A DNA stretch of 64,000 nucleotides from Scalesia atractyloides (GCA_947069175.1 CAMTDV010000017.1:34357126-34421125), one strand, 5' to 3'; shown: positions 22,387 through 34,406, counted from the first letter of the stretch. A program made the numbers and translations. The notes: generated by a model from the sequence alone, not told the origin.

Positions 22387-23652
22387 ATAACTATAGGGAA
22401 TTTAGGTAGAATTGCCATGTTTGCCTTGGACTATAATTAGGATACCAAATCATACTGTTACGCATCGATTAACGCTGAAAAATCATACGAACAGACAAGT
22501 CGCCCGAACTTGGGGGACAAGTTCGCTCGAAAATGATCAAGTTCTCCCGGACTTGATCAAGTTCGCTCGAACTTGTCTGTCCTCTCAACAACAACAAGTC
22601 CGCTTGGGATTAGACAAGTTCGCTCGAACTTGACATCAGGTCGATGCCAAGATCGCCCGAACTTGACCAGAATCCTTCGACACGAACTTTTAAACATTGC
22701 TTTTCCTAAAGCAACCACAATACACGCTGAAGAATGCTCGTATCACACAAAACGAGTGATCAAGTCGAGATTAGGTGTGAAAACCAAGAACTCTCGATGA
22801 GATCATTCACTCCGCGCATTCTCTCTCGCACGAGATACCTTCGTTGAGTTAGGAGTGATATCCAAACCTCGACGAAAATCTCCGTCTCTATCTAGTGGAG
22901 CTCCCGATATGATCTGTGAGCATAACCACAACTAGGAATGATATTGTTAAGTTAGGGGTGAAACCCGCATCTTAATAACTAGTTCTACTCCTCGATTTTC
23001 AATCTCACCAAAGTCTCGATTACTTCGATGACTCGGAGCACGACGTAACTAGAAGGGTAAATGCCGTTAACCGTTGTATGGTGAGAGCATTTTCCTATTA
23101 GGCCAAATCGTGTGTCCGAACTCAGAAAATCTTCGAATCACTTTGGGTAGTCGCTGTCTCAAAACCCAGGACGCTCCCAATTGATTTAAACCTATAATCA
23201 TCGATTTTATGCATCATCGAGTTTATTTATTATTTATGTGTTTAAATTTATGGATTTTTACGCTTATTCGATTTCTCAATTTATCGCTCTTACGCTCCAT
23301 CGATATATGCACTACTCGCACAACTCAATCTAAAACGCTAATTAATTCACCAACCAAACTAATCGCTCAACTCGCCTACGTCCATGAGGACATTCGTGTC
23401 TCATACGCAGCTCTACTCGCTATTTACGCTATTATATCGCATCTCATACGCGCTACGCATGTTTTAGTTTGAAGATGAATACGTGCAAAATATGTGCTTA
23501 TGTGCTTATGTGATTATGTGCTTATGTGCTTACGTGCTTATGTGGATACTTGTCTATGTGTTATATGCCTTAACTGTATAATAATAATAATAAACTTTTT
23601 TGAACATAAACCTGTCATAATCAAATCTCATCCAATCAAATCCTTTGTGTAG
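22387..23652 (+). other. Leader of the gypsy element with further palindromes
   Basis: Between 22496 and 22665 seven more copies of the CAAGTTCG palindrome occur, now outside the LTR and so present in the genomic RNA only once. A run of ~10-base units (TGTGCTTA) fills 23491-23545. The rest is non-coding. Confidence 0.8.
23491..23545 (+). repeat. Decamer microsatellite TATGTGCTTA
   Basis: Five or six imperfect copies of TATGTGCTTA, with TGATTATGTG and TTACGTGCTT variants, lie just upstream of gag. Confidence 0.85.
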
Positions 23653-24960
23653 ATGTCTTCTATGGGATCTCACACACGGAGGAACATCCAGCGCAACAAC
23701 GCCGATAAGCGCATCGCTTCTCTGGTAGCCAAGCAAATGGCTAAAGTTATCCCGAGATGTCAACGAGATCCATGCCGCCAGCAGCAATTCATCGGTCGAT
23801 TCCAAAGCCGACACACCCAAGACTTCCTTCAGCTTTAAGCAGTTCAAAGCTTGTGGACCCCTTACTTTCTCAGGCACTGAAGGACCAAGTGCCAGGTTTC
23901 ACTGGTTTGATGCCCTCGAGGTCACATTTCGTCAGAGTGGGTGACCCGAACCCCTTCCCACTATTAACGCTACCGGCGTTTTCGAGTCCAGGGCTCTCGA
24001 CTGGTGGACCGCGGAGTGTAACAAGAGGGTAAACGATGAAGCATACGGACTCACCTGGGAGGAACTTAAGGCAATCATGATCAAAGAATTTTGTCCTCCC
24101 TATGAAATCCAGAAATTATAGAACGAGTTTTGGGGAATTAAGGAAGACGGACCCGACAATGCTGGTCTAACAGCTCGTTTCAAACAGCTGAGCATTATTT
24201 GTCCCAGTCAAGTGGACACGACCGAGAAAGCAATCAAGAAGTACCTCAACGCTCTGCCCGACTGCGTCGCTGACTTTGTTCAAGCAGCACGCCCTGCTAC
24301 TATTGAGGAGACCTACCAGCTAGCTGCAGATATCAATGACAAACGGGTTCAATCTGGTTATTCCAAGAACCACAGCAAAGTCGCAAACCAAGCTATCACC
24401 GAATCAGCAACTCCTACCGATCAGTCTCGAGAGTCAAAGTCTAGCCACCGAGGTCGCAAAAGGGAAAACCCGAGCAAGAACTTTGCCCTCACCGCACCCC
24501 AGAACCCTCAGCCGCTACAGTCTGCAGCACCAAACGCACCGCCGGCAAAGCATGCGTATACTGGCCTTCATCCTTTGTGCCCAAAATGCACCTATTACCA
24601 TGTGGTTGGAGGCAATTGTCGTTTCTGTACCAACTGCAACATCTACGGCCATTTTACTGTTAGTTGCCGTTCCGGCCCGCGTCAATCAGCTCCTCAGGCC
24701 CTACAGCACCAGCTGTACCAGCTCCCCCTTCGCACTCCTCAGGGTAATCAGCAGCAGTACCAGCAGCAAGCGCCAGCCCCAAAGGCCCGTGCTTGCTACA
24801 CATGTGGGGACCCAAACCACTTCAGTAATGTCTGCCCTAATCGAGCTATCAAACAAGAGCCGCAGCAACAGCAGCCTCAGCCTCAGCCTCAGCAGCAGCC
24901 ACCACCACTGCCTCAGCAGCAACAACAGGCTGCGCGTGGACGAGCCTTTAACCTCAATCA
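23653..24960 (+). pseudogene. Gag of the gypsy element, broken
   Basis: The ATG at 23653 opens a basic N-terminus (RRNIQRNNADKRIASLVAKQ). Near 23755 the frame shifts by one base. The next frame continues through the capsid-like region (WTAECNKRVNDEAYGLTW, EELKAIMIKEFCPPYEIQ) but has a TGA at 23942-23944 and a TAG at 24119-24121. From 24212 it is open. A cysteine/histidine cluster (CPKCTYYH..CRFCTNCNIYGHFTVSC) and a CCHC knuckle (CYTCGDPNHFSNVC) follow, then a long glutamine/proline stretch. The layout matches the minus-strand Gag at 10684-12068 and supports kinship of the two elements. Confidence 0.9.
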
Positions 24961-25492
24961 TCGCCAGGCTCAGAACGACAACACTGTTGTCAACGGTATG
25001 TTCCTTGTCAATGGTATTTATGCTTCATGTTTATTTGATACTGGTGCCGATAATTGTTTTGTATCGTTAAAATTCGAAAAGGTTTTAAAATGTAAACGCG
25101 CTAAACTCCCAAAGACTTTCGATGTCGAAGTCGCAACCGGAAAAACTGTTACCGTCACCTCTGTCCTACGTGGTTGTACTCTCGATCTCAACAACCATGT
25201 CTTCTCGATCAATCTCATACCTATGCAGTTAGGTAGCTTCGATATCATAGTAGGTATGGATTTTCTTCATGAAAACCATGCTGAAGTTGTTTGCTTCGAT
25301 AAAATGATTCACTTTCCTCTCCCTAACGGTGATCAACTCCATGTTTATGGTGAAACTCCCTCAAAGGAGTTGATGCTTATGTCATGTACTCAAGCGAGCA
25401 AGCATCTGCAAAAGCAATGCGTTGCCTTCCTAGCCCATATCGTGAACCTGGAGAAAGAAAAAAACCTGGAAAGATGTACCCGTTGTTTGTGA
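24961..25492 (+). pseudogene. Aspartic protease of the gypsy element
   Basis: The reading frame is continuous with gag. The active-site motif is LFDTGAD (near 25030), followed by the flap and the second conserved strand IIVGMDFLHENHAEV. This is a retropepsin-like domain that would cut the Gag-Pol polyprotein. The frame is lost just before 25492, where a one-base shift gives an early stop. Confidence 0.9.
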
Positions 25493-26392
25493 ATTTCCCA
25501 AAGTTTTTCCCGACGATTTACCTGGTTTACCCCTACTCGTGATGTTGAATTCCGTATCGATTTGATTCCCGGTGCTACTCCCGTTGCAAAAGCTCCCTAT
25601 CATCTCGCACCATCAGAGATGCGCGAGCTATCAAGCCAACTTCAAGAGCTTCTTGATAAAGGTTTCATACGCCCGAGCACTTCACCTTGGGGCGCACCCG
25701 TTCTTTTTGTGAAAAAGAAAGATGGGACGTTCCGAATGTGCATCGATTATCGTGAACTTAACAAACTCACGATAAAGAACCGCTACCCTCTTCCTCGAAT
25801 CGATGACTTATTTGATCAGCTTCAAGGTGCTACTTGTTTTTCCAAGATCGATTTACGTTCCGGTTATCATCAGTTACGCGTATTGGAAGAAGATATTCTA
25901 AAAACCGCCTTTCGTACTCGTTATGGCCATTTCGAATTCGTGGCCATGCCCTTTGATCTTACCAATGCACCCGCGGTCTTCATGGATTTGATGAACCGTG
26001 TGTGTAAAGCTTTCTTAGATCGTTTCGTCATTGTGTTTATCGATGACATCCTTATCTACTCGAAGTCGAGAGACGAACACGCACCCCATCTCCGTTTAGT
26101 CCTCAAACTTCTTCAAGGTAATCGTCTTTATGCTAAGTTCTCTAAATGTGAATTCTGGCTCGAAGAAGTCCAATTTCTCGGCCACATCGTTAATAGTCAA
26201 GGAATTCACGTCGACCCTGCAAAGATTGAAGCTGTCAAGAGTTGGTTTACACCAAAGAATGCTTCTGAAAACCGTTCATTTCTTGGATTTGCGGGTAACT
26301 ACCGTCGATTCATCACCGACTTCTCGAAAATCGTCGTTTCGCTTACCGCTTTGACTCATAAAGACAAGCCTTTTGTTTGGGATTCCAAATAA
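25493..26392 (+). pseudogene. Reverse transcriptase of the gypsy element
   Basis: A second shift near 25530 returns to the original frame. RT motifs appear in order: GFIRPSTSPWGAPVLFVKKK, RMCIDYRELN, FSKIDLRSGYHQ, FVAMPFDLTNAPAVF, and the catalytic FIDDILIYSK, then the thumb (FLGHIVNSQGI, FLGFAGNYRRFI). FIDDI is a normal gypsy variant of YVDDI. PFDLTNAP is usually PFGLTNAP, a loss of a conserved glycine. A TAA at 26390-26392 stops the frame before RNase H. Confidence 0.95.
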
Positions 26393-26812
26393 GAGGCAGC
26401 CTTTCAGACTCTCAAGCATATGCTATGCAATGCTCCTGTACTCGCTCTTCCCAACTGAAACGACGAATTTGTTGTTTATTATGATGCCTCTAATTTTGGC
26501 CTTGGTTGTGTTCTTAGCAACGAGACAAGGTTATCGCGTATGCATCTCGACAACTCAAGATCCACGAGAAAAACTACACAACCCATGATCTCGAACTCGG
26601 TGCAGTTGTTTTTGCATTGAAGATATGGCGACACTACCTTTACGGTACTAAGTGTACGGTCTTCACCGACCATAAGAGCTTACAACATATCTTCAATCAA
26701 AAGGAACTGAACATGCGCCAACGCCGATGGGTTGAACTTCTCAACGACTACGATTGCGAGATATGCTACCATCCTGGCAAAGCAAACGTCGTAGCCGATG
26801 CTCTAAGTCGAC
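26393..26812 (+). pseudogene. RNase H of the gypsy element
   Basis: It continues after the TAA with EAAFQTLKHML and the start of the RNase H fold (YYDASNFGLG). A further TGA lies near 26457 and a frameshift near 26520. The later part (FTDHKSLQHIF, YDCEICYHPGKANVVADALS) is open from 26617 in the new frame. The domain would remove the RNA of the RNA/DNA hybrid. Confidence 0.9.
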
Positions 26813-28295
26813 GAAGCTATGTGTATAGTGTTCGCGACTCTCAAGCTTTGAATGATCTCGAAATCATGATTCGCTCCGCCCAGTTTTCTTGTTTTAACGA
26901 GAATACCCTGCAAGAGGAAATGAAATGTGGTGCCGAAACTCAGCTCGTTGTCAAACCTAATGGTATTTATTACTATCTCGATCGTCTTTGGATTCCTAAT
27001 CGTGACAATCTTCGTGAACTGCTAATGACCGAAGCCCATAAATCTCGATACTCCATTCACCCCGGAGCCGACAAAATGTACCAGGACCTTCATCCTAAGT
27101 ATTGGTGGCCGGGCATGAAAAAGGATATCGCCGTTTACGTCTCAAAGTGCTTAACTTATTCGAAGGTTAAAGCCGAACATCAAAGGCCCTCTGGCTTGCT
27201 CGAACAACCCGAAATTCCGATGTGTAAGTGGGAGAGCATAGCTATGGACTTTATTACGAAACTTCCTTGCACTTCCTCTGGTCACGATAGCATTTGGGTT
27301 ATCGTTGATCGTCTTACCAAATCTGCCCACTGTATTGCTATACGAGAAGACTTTAAGGTAGAACGTTTAGCACAAATCTATACCGACGAAGTCATGTGTC
27401 GACATGGGATGCCTCGTGAAATCATCACTGACTGCGACGGTCGCTTTACCTCACGTCTCTGGGAGACTTTTCAATCCGCTCTCGGTACTACTCTCAATCT
27501 CAGTACCGCTTTTCATCCTCAAACCGACGGTCAGACCGAGCGCACGATTCGCACCCTCGAAGACATGCTTCATGCGTGCATCACAGATTTCGGTGGTAAT
27601 TGGGATACACATTTACCTTTAATTGAATTCTCGTACAATAATAGTTATCACACCAGTATTCAAATGGCTCCTTTTGAGGCGCTGTATGGAAGAAAATGTC
27701 GATCGCCTATTGCATGGCACGAGATCGCGAAGCACAAATCACCGGTCTCGAGCTGATTCAAGAAACGATAGACAAGATCCTCCAGATCAGAGACAATCTC
27801 TTGAAAGCTCGGAGTCGTCAAAAGAGTTATGCCGATAAACGCCGCAAGCCCCTACAGTTCGAAGTGGGAGATCACGTGCTCTTAAACGTTGCTCCTTGGA
27901 AAGGAGTGATCCGCTTCGGGAAGAAAGGAAAGCTAGCACCACGATACGTAGGTCTCTTTAAGATTCTGGAAAGGATCGGCAAAGTGGCCTATCGACTCGA
28001 ACTACCGGCGGAACTTAACAACGTTCATCCGACTTTCCACGTGTCGAACCTCAAGAAATGCCTAGCTGAAGAAAATATCCACGTCCCCCTCGAGGACTTG
28101 CAAATAAATGAGACTCTGCATTTCGTGGAAAAGCCTGTTGAAATCATGGACCGAGAAACCAAGAAATTACGGCGCTCTTGCATGCCTATCGTAAAGGTCC
28201 GATGGGAAGGCAAACGCGGTGCCGAGTTCACTTGGGAACTGGAAAGTGACATGAAGGCCAAATATCCGCACCTCTTTGTTACGGACACTACTTAA
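26813..28295 (+). pseudogene. Integrase of the gypsy element with C-terminal tail
   Basis: An HHCC-like zinc region (HKSRYSIHPGADKMYQDL ... CLTYSK) has its last cysteine pair damaged: CLTY instead of CLTC. The DDE core follows: IAMDFITKLP, TDCDGRF and the glutamate in QTDGQTERTIRT. At about 27740 a frameshift occurs; the frame then runs to the stop at 28293-28295 with GKKGKLAPRYVGLF, HPTFHVSNLKKCLAEE and a final KVRWEGKRGAEFTWELESDM. The last segment has the size and W/E pattern of a divergent chromodomain, which in this group helps target integration to chromatin. Confidence 0.92.
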
Positions 28296-28329
28296 ATTTC
28301 GGGACGAAATTTACTAAAGTAGGGGAGAT
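28294..28329 (+). other. Hairpin and polypurine tract
   Basis: The perfect hairpin AAATTTCGGGACGAAATTT (28294-28312) begins inside the stop codon of the integrase frame and is followed by the purine tract AAAGTAGGGGAGAT, directly before the 3' LTR. The same hairpin precedes the tract of the TR-GAG element at 8680-8698. Confidence 0.85.
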
Positions 28330-30715
28330 TGTAACAACTCCAATTTTTCGTTGTTATTTACTTATTCCTTTTCGTGTATTTTGTTTATACTTATCATTTG
28401 TATTCTGAGATTTGGATTATGAAAAGGTTATGATTAATGGAATTACATTTTTGTCACATCTATATCGCATTTAATCGCTTATTAATCGCTAATTCAATGC
28501 AATCACAACTAACTATGCTACTATACGAGCCGAGTGTGTTGTTGTTTAATAAACACTGGTGCCATCGCATCGATTACCTCATCGCATCGCAAAACGCAGT
28601 TAATTATGTGGGATTATGTTTTATATGTGTTATACTTGTTTATGTTATGGTTTAATATCGCTAAAACGCTCGCACACTCTCATAACTCGCTCTCTCTCAA
28701 ATCAATGTTAATATAACGCTTATCGCTTCGCTAAAACGCTTAATATAACTATCTAGTACGAACCGAATCGCCAAACGAACTCGTAACACGAAGTAATCGA
28801 ACAAAACTCGGCCAAACTTTTATATCACAAGTTCGCCCGAACTTGTCTGAGCCCAGTCATTCTTCAAAAACTAGAAGTCCGCCAGGACTTGTCTCCTAAA
28901 CGCAAGAAACACACAAGTTCGCCCGAACTTGTAACAAGTTCGCCCGAACTTGTTACAAGTTCGCCCGAACTTGATGTTCCAGCTCACCTTTCATCTTCAC
29001 CTATGAATACCCAGCTCCTCTTCTCATTTGAACTTGCTGCAAGTTCGCCCGGAGCTCCCCAAAACTGAAACCTTTTGTGTTCTAAGTAATATTCCACCTG
29101 TTTTCAACTACGACAATGTTCAACAACGATTTTGCACAAGGCCTTGCCTTCTTTTTCATCAAATCTCTTCTGCTAAAGAAAATCTTCATCTTTTTATGCA
29201 AAACTTTAGTTTTTCACTCAGATCTAATGCTTAGATCTGAGTAAAACCTTTAAAACATTGATTTTACACAATATTCGCACTAAACGACGTATGTTTCGTT
29301 CACTTTGAAGTGGAACGAGGCGTTGTCAAGCTAGATCTCAGATCCAGAAGCACAAGGACGAAGTCGTCACTTTGCACAAACTGGACTAAACTGTTCGAAC
29401 CTTCAAGTTCGCCCGGATTAGTCCGAGTTTCTGTAAAATGGCTAAAACTCACTCCAAAAGACCTCTTCAGCCTTTTTTTTGCTCAGTAGCCTAAGGTTGG
29501 AGGGATGGACACTCGATTTCCTCAGCAAACGACGTGAAAACGCACGATTTGGATGCCAAAAGAGTTAAGTTCGCTCGGAAAGCAGCAAGTTCGCCCGAAC
29601 TTGTCACCAGTGTGGTGACCAAGTTCGACCGAACTTGACCAAATCTTCATCAAACATACACAAGTTCGCCCGAAGTTGTACTGATTCCAAAGAATCAGAA
29701 CAAATTCGCCCGAACTTCTATCACCAATCACCAAATAAGACAAGTTCGTCCGAACTTGTCTAGTTTCTCAGGAAATTTGACAAGTTCGCCCGAACTTGTC
29801 TCACAGTAGGTCCAGGCACACAAGTTCACCCGATCTTGTACCCAAAGGTACAAGTTCACCCGAACTTGTCTGCTCATCTCTCAAATCGTAACCGTTTCAG
29901 CAACTCGGAAGACTGATGCACTTCTGTTCGCTTACAGGCTGATCCGGCACTCTTCGCAACTCTTCTCATATCCCTCATCTCTCCCGAAACGCACCAACAA
30001 TGAGTATACTTGAACCCCTTTTACGCTTAACGCACTTTTGGTGTCACATATGTTCGTATATCAAACACATCACACAACTCAACTCTTATTCACAATCCCG
30101 CTATTACATGACTATACGTGAATCTGCTGAATTGTATGTATTACTTGATTGCTTGTACGTCACTCTTAACATGATAGTATACTAGAGGTTGACCCGCCAC
30201 CCAGAGGCCCGGGGTTGTTAAGGCTCGCATTTTCATTTCTCGTTTATTTTCTCTTTTAGGATGTGAACACTTGTTTGCATGCCTCGATCAATCGCGGTTT
30301 GTTGGTTTACTTGAATCTGAGTAGTTACATAGTTCACAACTGTTACGTATGTCATGCGGTGTATGCTAAACGCTTGTTATATCTATTATGTACGCAAACA
30401 TGTATGCTCACCTTTACTTAATTGTATTGACATTTATTTTAACATATGTGGCAGGTTGAGGATATTTATTTGGATGCTTAGATTTAGGTTTTGCTTAGAA
30501 AATCATGTAATAAAAATCTAGGGGAGATCGAAACGGATGTTATGTTTAAGAGATTTGCTTAATATCGTAATAATTATTTTGGATTGTATTGTTTAATAGT
30601 ATGGGATGTTAAATGTTTAGATATTGTCGCTTAATAGTTGTTATGATGTCTCTTGAGCAATCTGATTCGCCTAGTGCCGCGCTCTGATGTTTCCGCCATC
30701 GGTTGGGGTGTGACA
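28330..30715 (+). repeat. 3' LTR of the gypsy element
   Basis: 2,386 bases, TGTAACAACTCC to GGGTGTGACA, ending at the right target copy CACAT. It carries the matching palindrome array. Confidence 0.93.
28826..29870. repeat. Palindrome array, 3' LTR
   Basis: About 15 copies or half-copies of CAAGTTCGCCCGAACTTG in two clusters at the same places as in the 5' LTR. Several have single-arm changes (AAGTTCACCCGAACTTG, AATTCGCCCGAACTT). The individual copies are therefore mutating, and no copy is under absolute constraint now. Confidence 0.88.
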
Positions 30716-31290
30716 CACATGGCCGGGTCTCACCTCTTGATAAGCCAATAAATAAAGCTTTAAGGCCTCCATTTGAGCCATCCTTTGGCACCAACTCTCT
30801 CTCACTCACTACCACTTTCCACCACATTTCCATCTTATATAGAGTTTGGATTTTCTTAGGATCCAAGATTGTAAGAACTTATATTTATAACAATTCAATC
30901 TTGTTGATTAACTTTTTCATACATGCAAGCTTGATGATGTTCACCATTATGGTCATTCTTGGCTAAAGTTCTTGAATCACTTGTTGAAGATGAACCTTTA
31001 ATGTCTTTTTAATTTCTTTGTTTTCGACTTTTCATTTGGTGCGTGTTATAACTTTGAATATGATTTTGTTATATTGAAAGTGAGTTTTAGTCCATCCATT
31101 ACTTTGTGTTTTCGATTCAAGCATGTGTGTCTTTATGTCTTTATAAATACTCGTTAACTACTTGGAAAAGGGTTATAAGTGTGGTTTGGGTTAAACTATT
31201 GTCTTGCACGGAGAGGTGGTATATTCAATGTGCAATGACTTGGTTTTTACATTCCTACTACCCTTGAGAAGATAACACCAAATCAAGGAA
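30716..31290 (+). repeat. LTR-like fragment, right half
   Basis: It continues the repeat interrupted at 19974: GGGTCTCACCTC mirrors the GTGTCTCACTC motifs left of the insertion. A TATA-like CTTATATAGAGTTTGG lies at about 30834. No coding sequence. Confidence 0.45.
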
Positions 31291-31810
31291 GTCATAGTAG
31301 ATAATGGGTCTAATCTCTTATAATTAAAACTTATTTAATATTTTTTCTGGCTTTGCAGGATGGTCGCCTTACTACGTCTGACCAATATAGCCGAGGGTAA
31401 TGTTTGACCAAAAAGGAAACCTACTACTTTATGGCACTAATAGCATACAAATTCTTTTTCTTCATAGAACAACTTTAGGTGGGTTCTTTCATAGTGTACC
31501 CGAGAGAACATATGTTTTTTTTTTTCATATAATGATCTCTTGAAAAGTCCTTAATAAAGAAGTTAATTTAGAAAATATATTGGGGAATCATATCCAAGTG
31601 ATTCTTCTTGTTATTGTTTTCGTTTAAATTCATTTGCTTTGTTTTTATATTTAAAAGCTTTTTACAAAACTCAATTTTTTGTATGACTAGACATTGATAG
31701 TATTTTTGGTATTGAAAGCTCTTGTGTCCTTGGACGATCTGGGTATCTTACCTTCGCTATACTATGCTAAAGGTGGGCGCACTTGCCCTATCGTGTTGCA
31801 GAAGTGATTA
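31291..31810. repeat. Inverted copy of the 2700-3250 repeat
   Basis: The stretch 31700-31800 (AAGCTCTTGTGTCCTTGGAC, CTATACTATG, GCACTTGCCC) is the reverse complement of 2715-2800. GAGGGTAATG ... CCTACTACT near 31390-31430 matches the reverse complement of 3001-3045. Divergence is clear but the order of blocks is kept. Confidence 0.55.
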
Positions 31811-31894
31811 TAATGCACCTAATCTATGAATTTAAAGCTTGATTTTGTGTTAAAAAACGGCCTAAAATAGTTAATATTTCTATACATACGACAC

Positions 31895-32620
31895 ATCAGT
31901 TCTTTAGGGCGTTGTCTCTACCAGTTACTATAACGCGAGGCTCCAAACATGTGTTCAGTGTACATTTCAACTTCTCTAGTACCCACTCGAATGTGTCTCT
32001 TGTTCATTGGTTAGTAACGCATGGACAATACAAACCGAGCGATATGTTGACGTAACACTAATAACCTGAACGAGCAACAATTTGTATTAGTTCTTCTTGT
32101 ACGTGGCGTCCATCACCAACACATGCAGGATGGCACACCACAACTTGTGCGATATCTGATGGATAAAGAAAACATCTTGTACCATGTCGTTTGTTTCATC
32201 TGCCTGGCGGTAGTAAATATAATAGTTTGAGCGCAAGAGGTTGAAAAGAACTTGTACTATGTAATTGACCCAATTTTGCTCGTGCCTTGTATATTGTATA
32301 TTATATTTCAGCTAGACATGTTGTTGGGGGTCTGCTCCCTTTCGGTTGACAATATGTCTCGTGGGTTAATCTTCTGATGTGTAAGCTACCACATGGTCCT
32401 TTCGTTGTCTCACCTTTAGATATTGGGCATGTTCATGGTTGCTTAACGTGTCTCACCTTTAGCGTCCATGCATTTATCCACTTTTTGTGTACCCCTACCT
32501 ATTGGAACGTGCACTTGTTTTTTTGGTTCCATCACGTCTAACTATGGGTGTTGGCTTGTGTTTGCCGCCACAATCACATTTAAGCTATATTCTGTAAGGG
32601 TCGTCCTCATTTGACTTCGT
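31895..32620 (-). pseudogene. MULE transposase remnant, catalytic part, copy 1
   Basis: The minus strand reads SHKLWCAILHVLVMDATYKKN, then after a TAA YKLLLVQVISVTSTYRSVCI and VHALLTNEQETH. A one-base shift follows, giving FEWVLEKLKCTL and PRVIVTGRDNAL. This is the DDE transposase core of Mutator-like elements: the first aspartate is in MDATYK, and the second normally in TDRE is changed here to TGRD. The part above 32340 corresponds to the N-terminal side (WINAW.LEVRHV). Stops and shifts make it a pseudogene. Confidence 0.82.
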
Positions 32621-32639
32621 TCGTTGAGTATTGTAACGT

Positions 32640-34061
32640 CCTTCCAAAACACACCAATTCACCAAATTTCCTAAGGTGACGAATCTCTGAAAACAGCTTT
32701 GTGGTTAGACTACAATTCTATTAAAATTAAGACAAATAAGTATAGAAATGTTATACATATTTGTTTGAAACACACTAGGCTCCTCATCACTAGTCCCCTC
32801 GAGAAGGTTTTCACTAGCAGACACTATCTCTTTCTTAGGTTCAAGAAACCCACACTCGTTAGGATGTTCAACACCATAAGTCCACTAATGGGTATCATAT
32901 GACACCTCCACTGATGCTTATTTAATCAAACGTTTCAATCCCTTGATTGGTATAATACGACCCCTGATTTAAATCAAACATCCCGAACCCCGAATTGGTA
33001 TCTTGATGTAAATCATAGGTCCCCTGAGATGACTTGTTAGTAGACTCACCACCAAACAAATAGTTGTTATCCAAAAAAGACATTCGTAGCTAAGATAACT
33101 TGAATATAGAGAAATTTGGATAGATATGAAGAAAAATTAAATGAAAATGAATACGAAGAAGCTTATAGTCATTTATATTGTAGGTTTTGACAGTATATTA
33201 TGTCTTATAAAATAATTGACATGCATATCGAAGAATATTATATCTAGTTAAATAATTAGTGCAAATAACAAGGAAAATTATGCCTAGTCAAATAATTGAC
33301 GCACATAACGAGAAATATTATGTCAAATCAAATAACTCGGAGTGAACCGAGGAATCTTACGTCAAATCTAACAAAATTAAAAAATTGCAAATATACGACT
33401 CATATAAGAGTATACGGGTGATATAACCCATGGTCAACATCTATACAATGCACTCGAATCTTATTTTGCCACATTATATACGAGTCGTACACCTTTATAC
33501 GACCCGTATACAATCAAATCACATGAAAAATAAGATTTTGGATGTACCATTATTATCCCCTTAAATATATATGTTTAAATAAGAGAGGGAAAAGGTTTAA
33601 GTGCTAAATACCTAAAGTCGTTAAGAAATTAAGAGATTAAACTAAATACCTAAAGTCGTTAAGAAATTAAGAGATTAAACTAATTAGTTTTTAAAACCAT
33701 TTTGCTTTTACCAGCATTAACCAGTATAGCAAGTTTCATTTTCTTTGATTTTGTCTTAAAATTATTTAAATGTAAGTTTTTTAGAAATTACAAATTTACT
33801 AAAAAAAGTCAAAGTGAAAAAATCACCAAGAAAAGTATTTAGAGATTAATCCTTTGGGGCACACCTACATTTTGGAAAGGACATAAAAGAAATTTGGCCG
33901 TATCATACAGAGAGGAGACGTTTTACATGAATCTTATTTTGAAGACGATTCATGAAAAGAAGTAGGGTTGACTAAATTTTCACGTAGCCCCACCCCTAAA
34001 TTTTCATTAGAATGAAAACATCAAATTAGTGCGATTAAGTATGAAAACGACATAATAAGAC
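32640..34061. other. Non-coding with several small tandem repeats
   Basis: About 33200-33370 has four degenerate ~60-base units (ATTATGTC.AGTCAAATAATTGACGCACATAACGAG). At 33605-33680 a 39-base unit (CTAAATACCTAAAGTCGTTA ...) is present twice, identical. Near 33395-33510 ATACGACTCATATAAGAGTATACG and related ATACGACCCGTATA motifs occur in both orientations. An LTR-like TTGTAACGTCC is at 32633. No gene was found. Confidence 0.55.
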
Positions 34062-34406
34062 CGTGGGGTATGGTGGGGCGGGGGTGGGAGGCGTGGGTCG
34101 ACACGTGTCAATAGAGGGGCATCGCCGGTCACACCACAATTTGGTGGGTATGGTGGGGCGTGGCTAGGCCGCGTGGCTAGGCCACGTGTATATTTTTCTT
34201 TTTTTTAAATTCAACCGGTCAACCGCTTGGTCAACCCGCCTATAATGTTGGCCAATTAAAACCCGCCACCTCAGTTGGGTAGCCTCGCCCAACGCCGGGT
34301 GCCAAAGCCCCGCCCAAGGGGCCACGCCATAAGCCATGCCCACCCGGGGTGGTAACACCGACGTTGCCCTCCGACCCACGCCCCAACCCCCGCCCTATAC
34401 CCCACA
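34062..34406. mobile_element. GC-rich MITE with terminal inverted repeats
   Basis: It starts CCGTGGGGTATGGTGGGGCG and ends with CCCCGCCCTATACCCCACAG, which pair as imperfect ~38-base terminal inverted repeats; more inverted matches occur inside (GTGGGTATGGTGGGGCGTGG). It is ~345 bases and markedly GC-rich against the AT-rich surroundings. Target duplication is unclear. It is probably hAT- or PIF-type, non-autonomous. Confidence 0.65.

Larger units (their letters stand above)
19975..30715 (+). mobile_element. Full-length Ty3/gypsy LTR retrotransposon, inactive
   Basis: 10.7 kb: LTR 19975-22370, primer site 22374-22386, leader, gag, protease, RT, RNase H, integrase, polypurine tract, LTR 28330-30715. 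Domain order PR-RT-RH-IN defines Ty3/gypsy. Flanking pentamers are CACAC (19970-19974) and CACAT (30716-30720), a target duplication with one change. The coding part has several stops and frameshifts in otherwise well-kept protein sequence. It therefore cannot make its own enzymes now but was active fairly recently. The C-terminal tail after integrase resembles the chromodomain-bearing Del/Tekay-like group; that lineage call is an inference. Confidence 0.95.

Noticed and set aside
24701..24961. Leucine/arginine-rich minus-strand ORF opposite gag
   Set aside because: Antisense shadow of the CAG-rich glutamine tract in Gag.
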